IMG/VR virus record: IMGVR_UViG_3300042691_018322
Coordinates: 1 to 20,627 of that record
Origin: a virus
Reading direction: 5' to 3' (one strand)
Length of the DNA: 20,627 bases
Shown here in pieces: positions 20,371 to 20,627 of this stretch (positions within the stretch are counted from its first letter, which is position 1; each line of letters starts with the position of its first letter). Made by a program: the position numbers and the translations under genes. Under the pieces are notes generated by a model that saw only the letters and a program-made list of their open reading frames with translations, did not search any database and was not told the origin of the DNA.

Positions 20371-20627
20371 TTATTTGATAATAATTTCACGTAGATCCGG
20401 ATACTCTTTATATTTAGGTTCTTGATCAATATTTGGTAATAATTCTAAACCCTTTACTGCTTCTTCGATAGTAGGCTTATAGTGATATCCAACACGGAAT
20501 ACTTTTTGTTGTTCCCAAGGACTGATCGATAGATCACGTCCATCGTAGCATTGATGTTTGAGAATGTCATAAATTTCTACATCGTCAGTAAGTATGGCCC
20601 CACCGCGTCCAATTGACAGTGGTTTAT
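20371..20627 (-). CDS. DegT/DnrJ/EryC1/StrS-type aminotransferase, C-terminal part (cut by window edge)
   Basis: The frame is open from the right window edge to a TAA at 20373-20371, giving the last 84 residues. It begins just after the expected catalytic region with 'KPLSIGRGGAILTDDVEIYD', followed by 'YDGRD', 'QKVFRVGYHYKPTIEEAVKG' and a Leu-rich end. This 'GRGG.I.TDD' and 'GYHYKPT.EEA..GL' layout is that of the C-terminal half of PLP-dependent sugar aminotransferases of the DegT family, which add an amino group to nucleotide-linked keto-sugars. The PLP-binding Lys would lie outside or at the very edge. It suggests a neighbouring sugar-modification cluster beyond the window. Confidence 0.8.
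   Translation of the reverse strand, partial: KPLSIGRGGAILTDDVEIYDILKHQCYDGRDLSISPWEQQKVFRVGYHYKPTIEEAVKGLELLPNIDQEPKYKEYPDLREIIIK

Noticed and set aside
1-20627. CRISPR array, insertion sequence, integrase or attachment site
   Set aside because: No regularly spaced direct repeats, no transposase or integrase reading frame and no long terminal inverted repeats were seen.

Overview
This window looks like a stretch of a large, AT-rich tailed-phage genome, most likely a T4-like myovirus of an aquatic bacterium. Nearly every base is coding, and every credible gene lies on the minus strand, so transcription runs from high to low coordinates. Genes overlap by ATGA or TAATG junctions and many are under 130 codons. 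The recognisable products are phage nucleotide, DNA-processing and 7-deazaguanine enzymes: ThyA, DHFR, a T4 RNase H/FEN-type nuclease, a DnaQ-type exonuclease, FolE, QueD, QueE, a PRPP-dependent phosphoribosyltransferase, MetK, and a MoxR ATPase with a VWA/metallopeptidase partner. Many of the small hypotheticals resemble, from memory only, proteins of marine T4-like phages. No structural gene, tRNA, CRISPR array or integrase was seen.

Layout in transcription order (right to left). (1) The C-terminal end of a DegT-type aminotransferase. (2) A promoter, then folE, a SAM methyltransferase, a SnoaL-like protein, a hypothetical and a phosphoribosyltransferase. (3) A promoter, then queE, a DUF2061 membrane protein, metK and a hypothetical. 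(4) A promoter, then the FEN/RNase H nuclease, the DnaQ-like exonuclease and a small exported-looking protein. (5) A promoter, then a probable restriction endonuclease and a beta-class adenine/cytosine-N4 DNA methyltransferase, which together look like a complete restriction-modification pair. (6) A probable promoter, a GC-rich highly structured leader RNA and an orphan 218-residue protein. (7) A promoter, then a hypothetical, queD, a DUF3307 membrane protein, two hypotheticals, a glycosyltransferase-like protein and two more hypotheticals. (8) A promoter and one small gene. (9) A promoter and five small genes, two of them very short. (10) A promoter, the MoxR ATPase, an intrinsic terminator and a hypothetical. 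(11) A promoter, then the VWA/metallopeptidase, a 49-residue gene, four hypotheticals and DHFR. (12) A promoter and thyA, which runs off the window.

Two signals stand out beyond the gene list. First, ten sigma70-like promoters have TTGAC-type and TATAAT-type hexamers with exactly 17 nt between them. Most have the -35 box abutting or overlapping the stop codon of the upstream gene. In four of them the -10 box lies exactly 6 nt before an ATG (5 nt in a fifth), which places the expected +1 on the start codon and predicts leaderless mRNAs; other promoters have longer leaders with Shine-Dalgarno sites. Second, the roughly 175-nt leader at 11030-11202 carries several mutually exclusive stems, and a 9-bp stem that buries the start codon of the downstream gene. 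It is a strong candidate for an undescribed cis-regulatory RNA.

Functionally, FolE, QueD and QueE cover three of the four steps to preQ0 (QueC is not in this window), suggesting 7-deazaguanine modification of phage DNA or host tRNA. MetK could supply SAM for QueE and the methyltransferases. The restriction-modification pair and the 7-deazaguanine pathway may both serve competition with other DNA or evasion of host restriction. That functional reading is inference from gene content.
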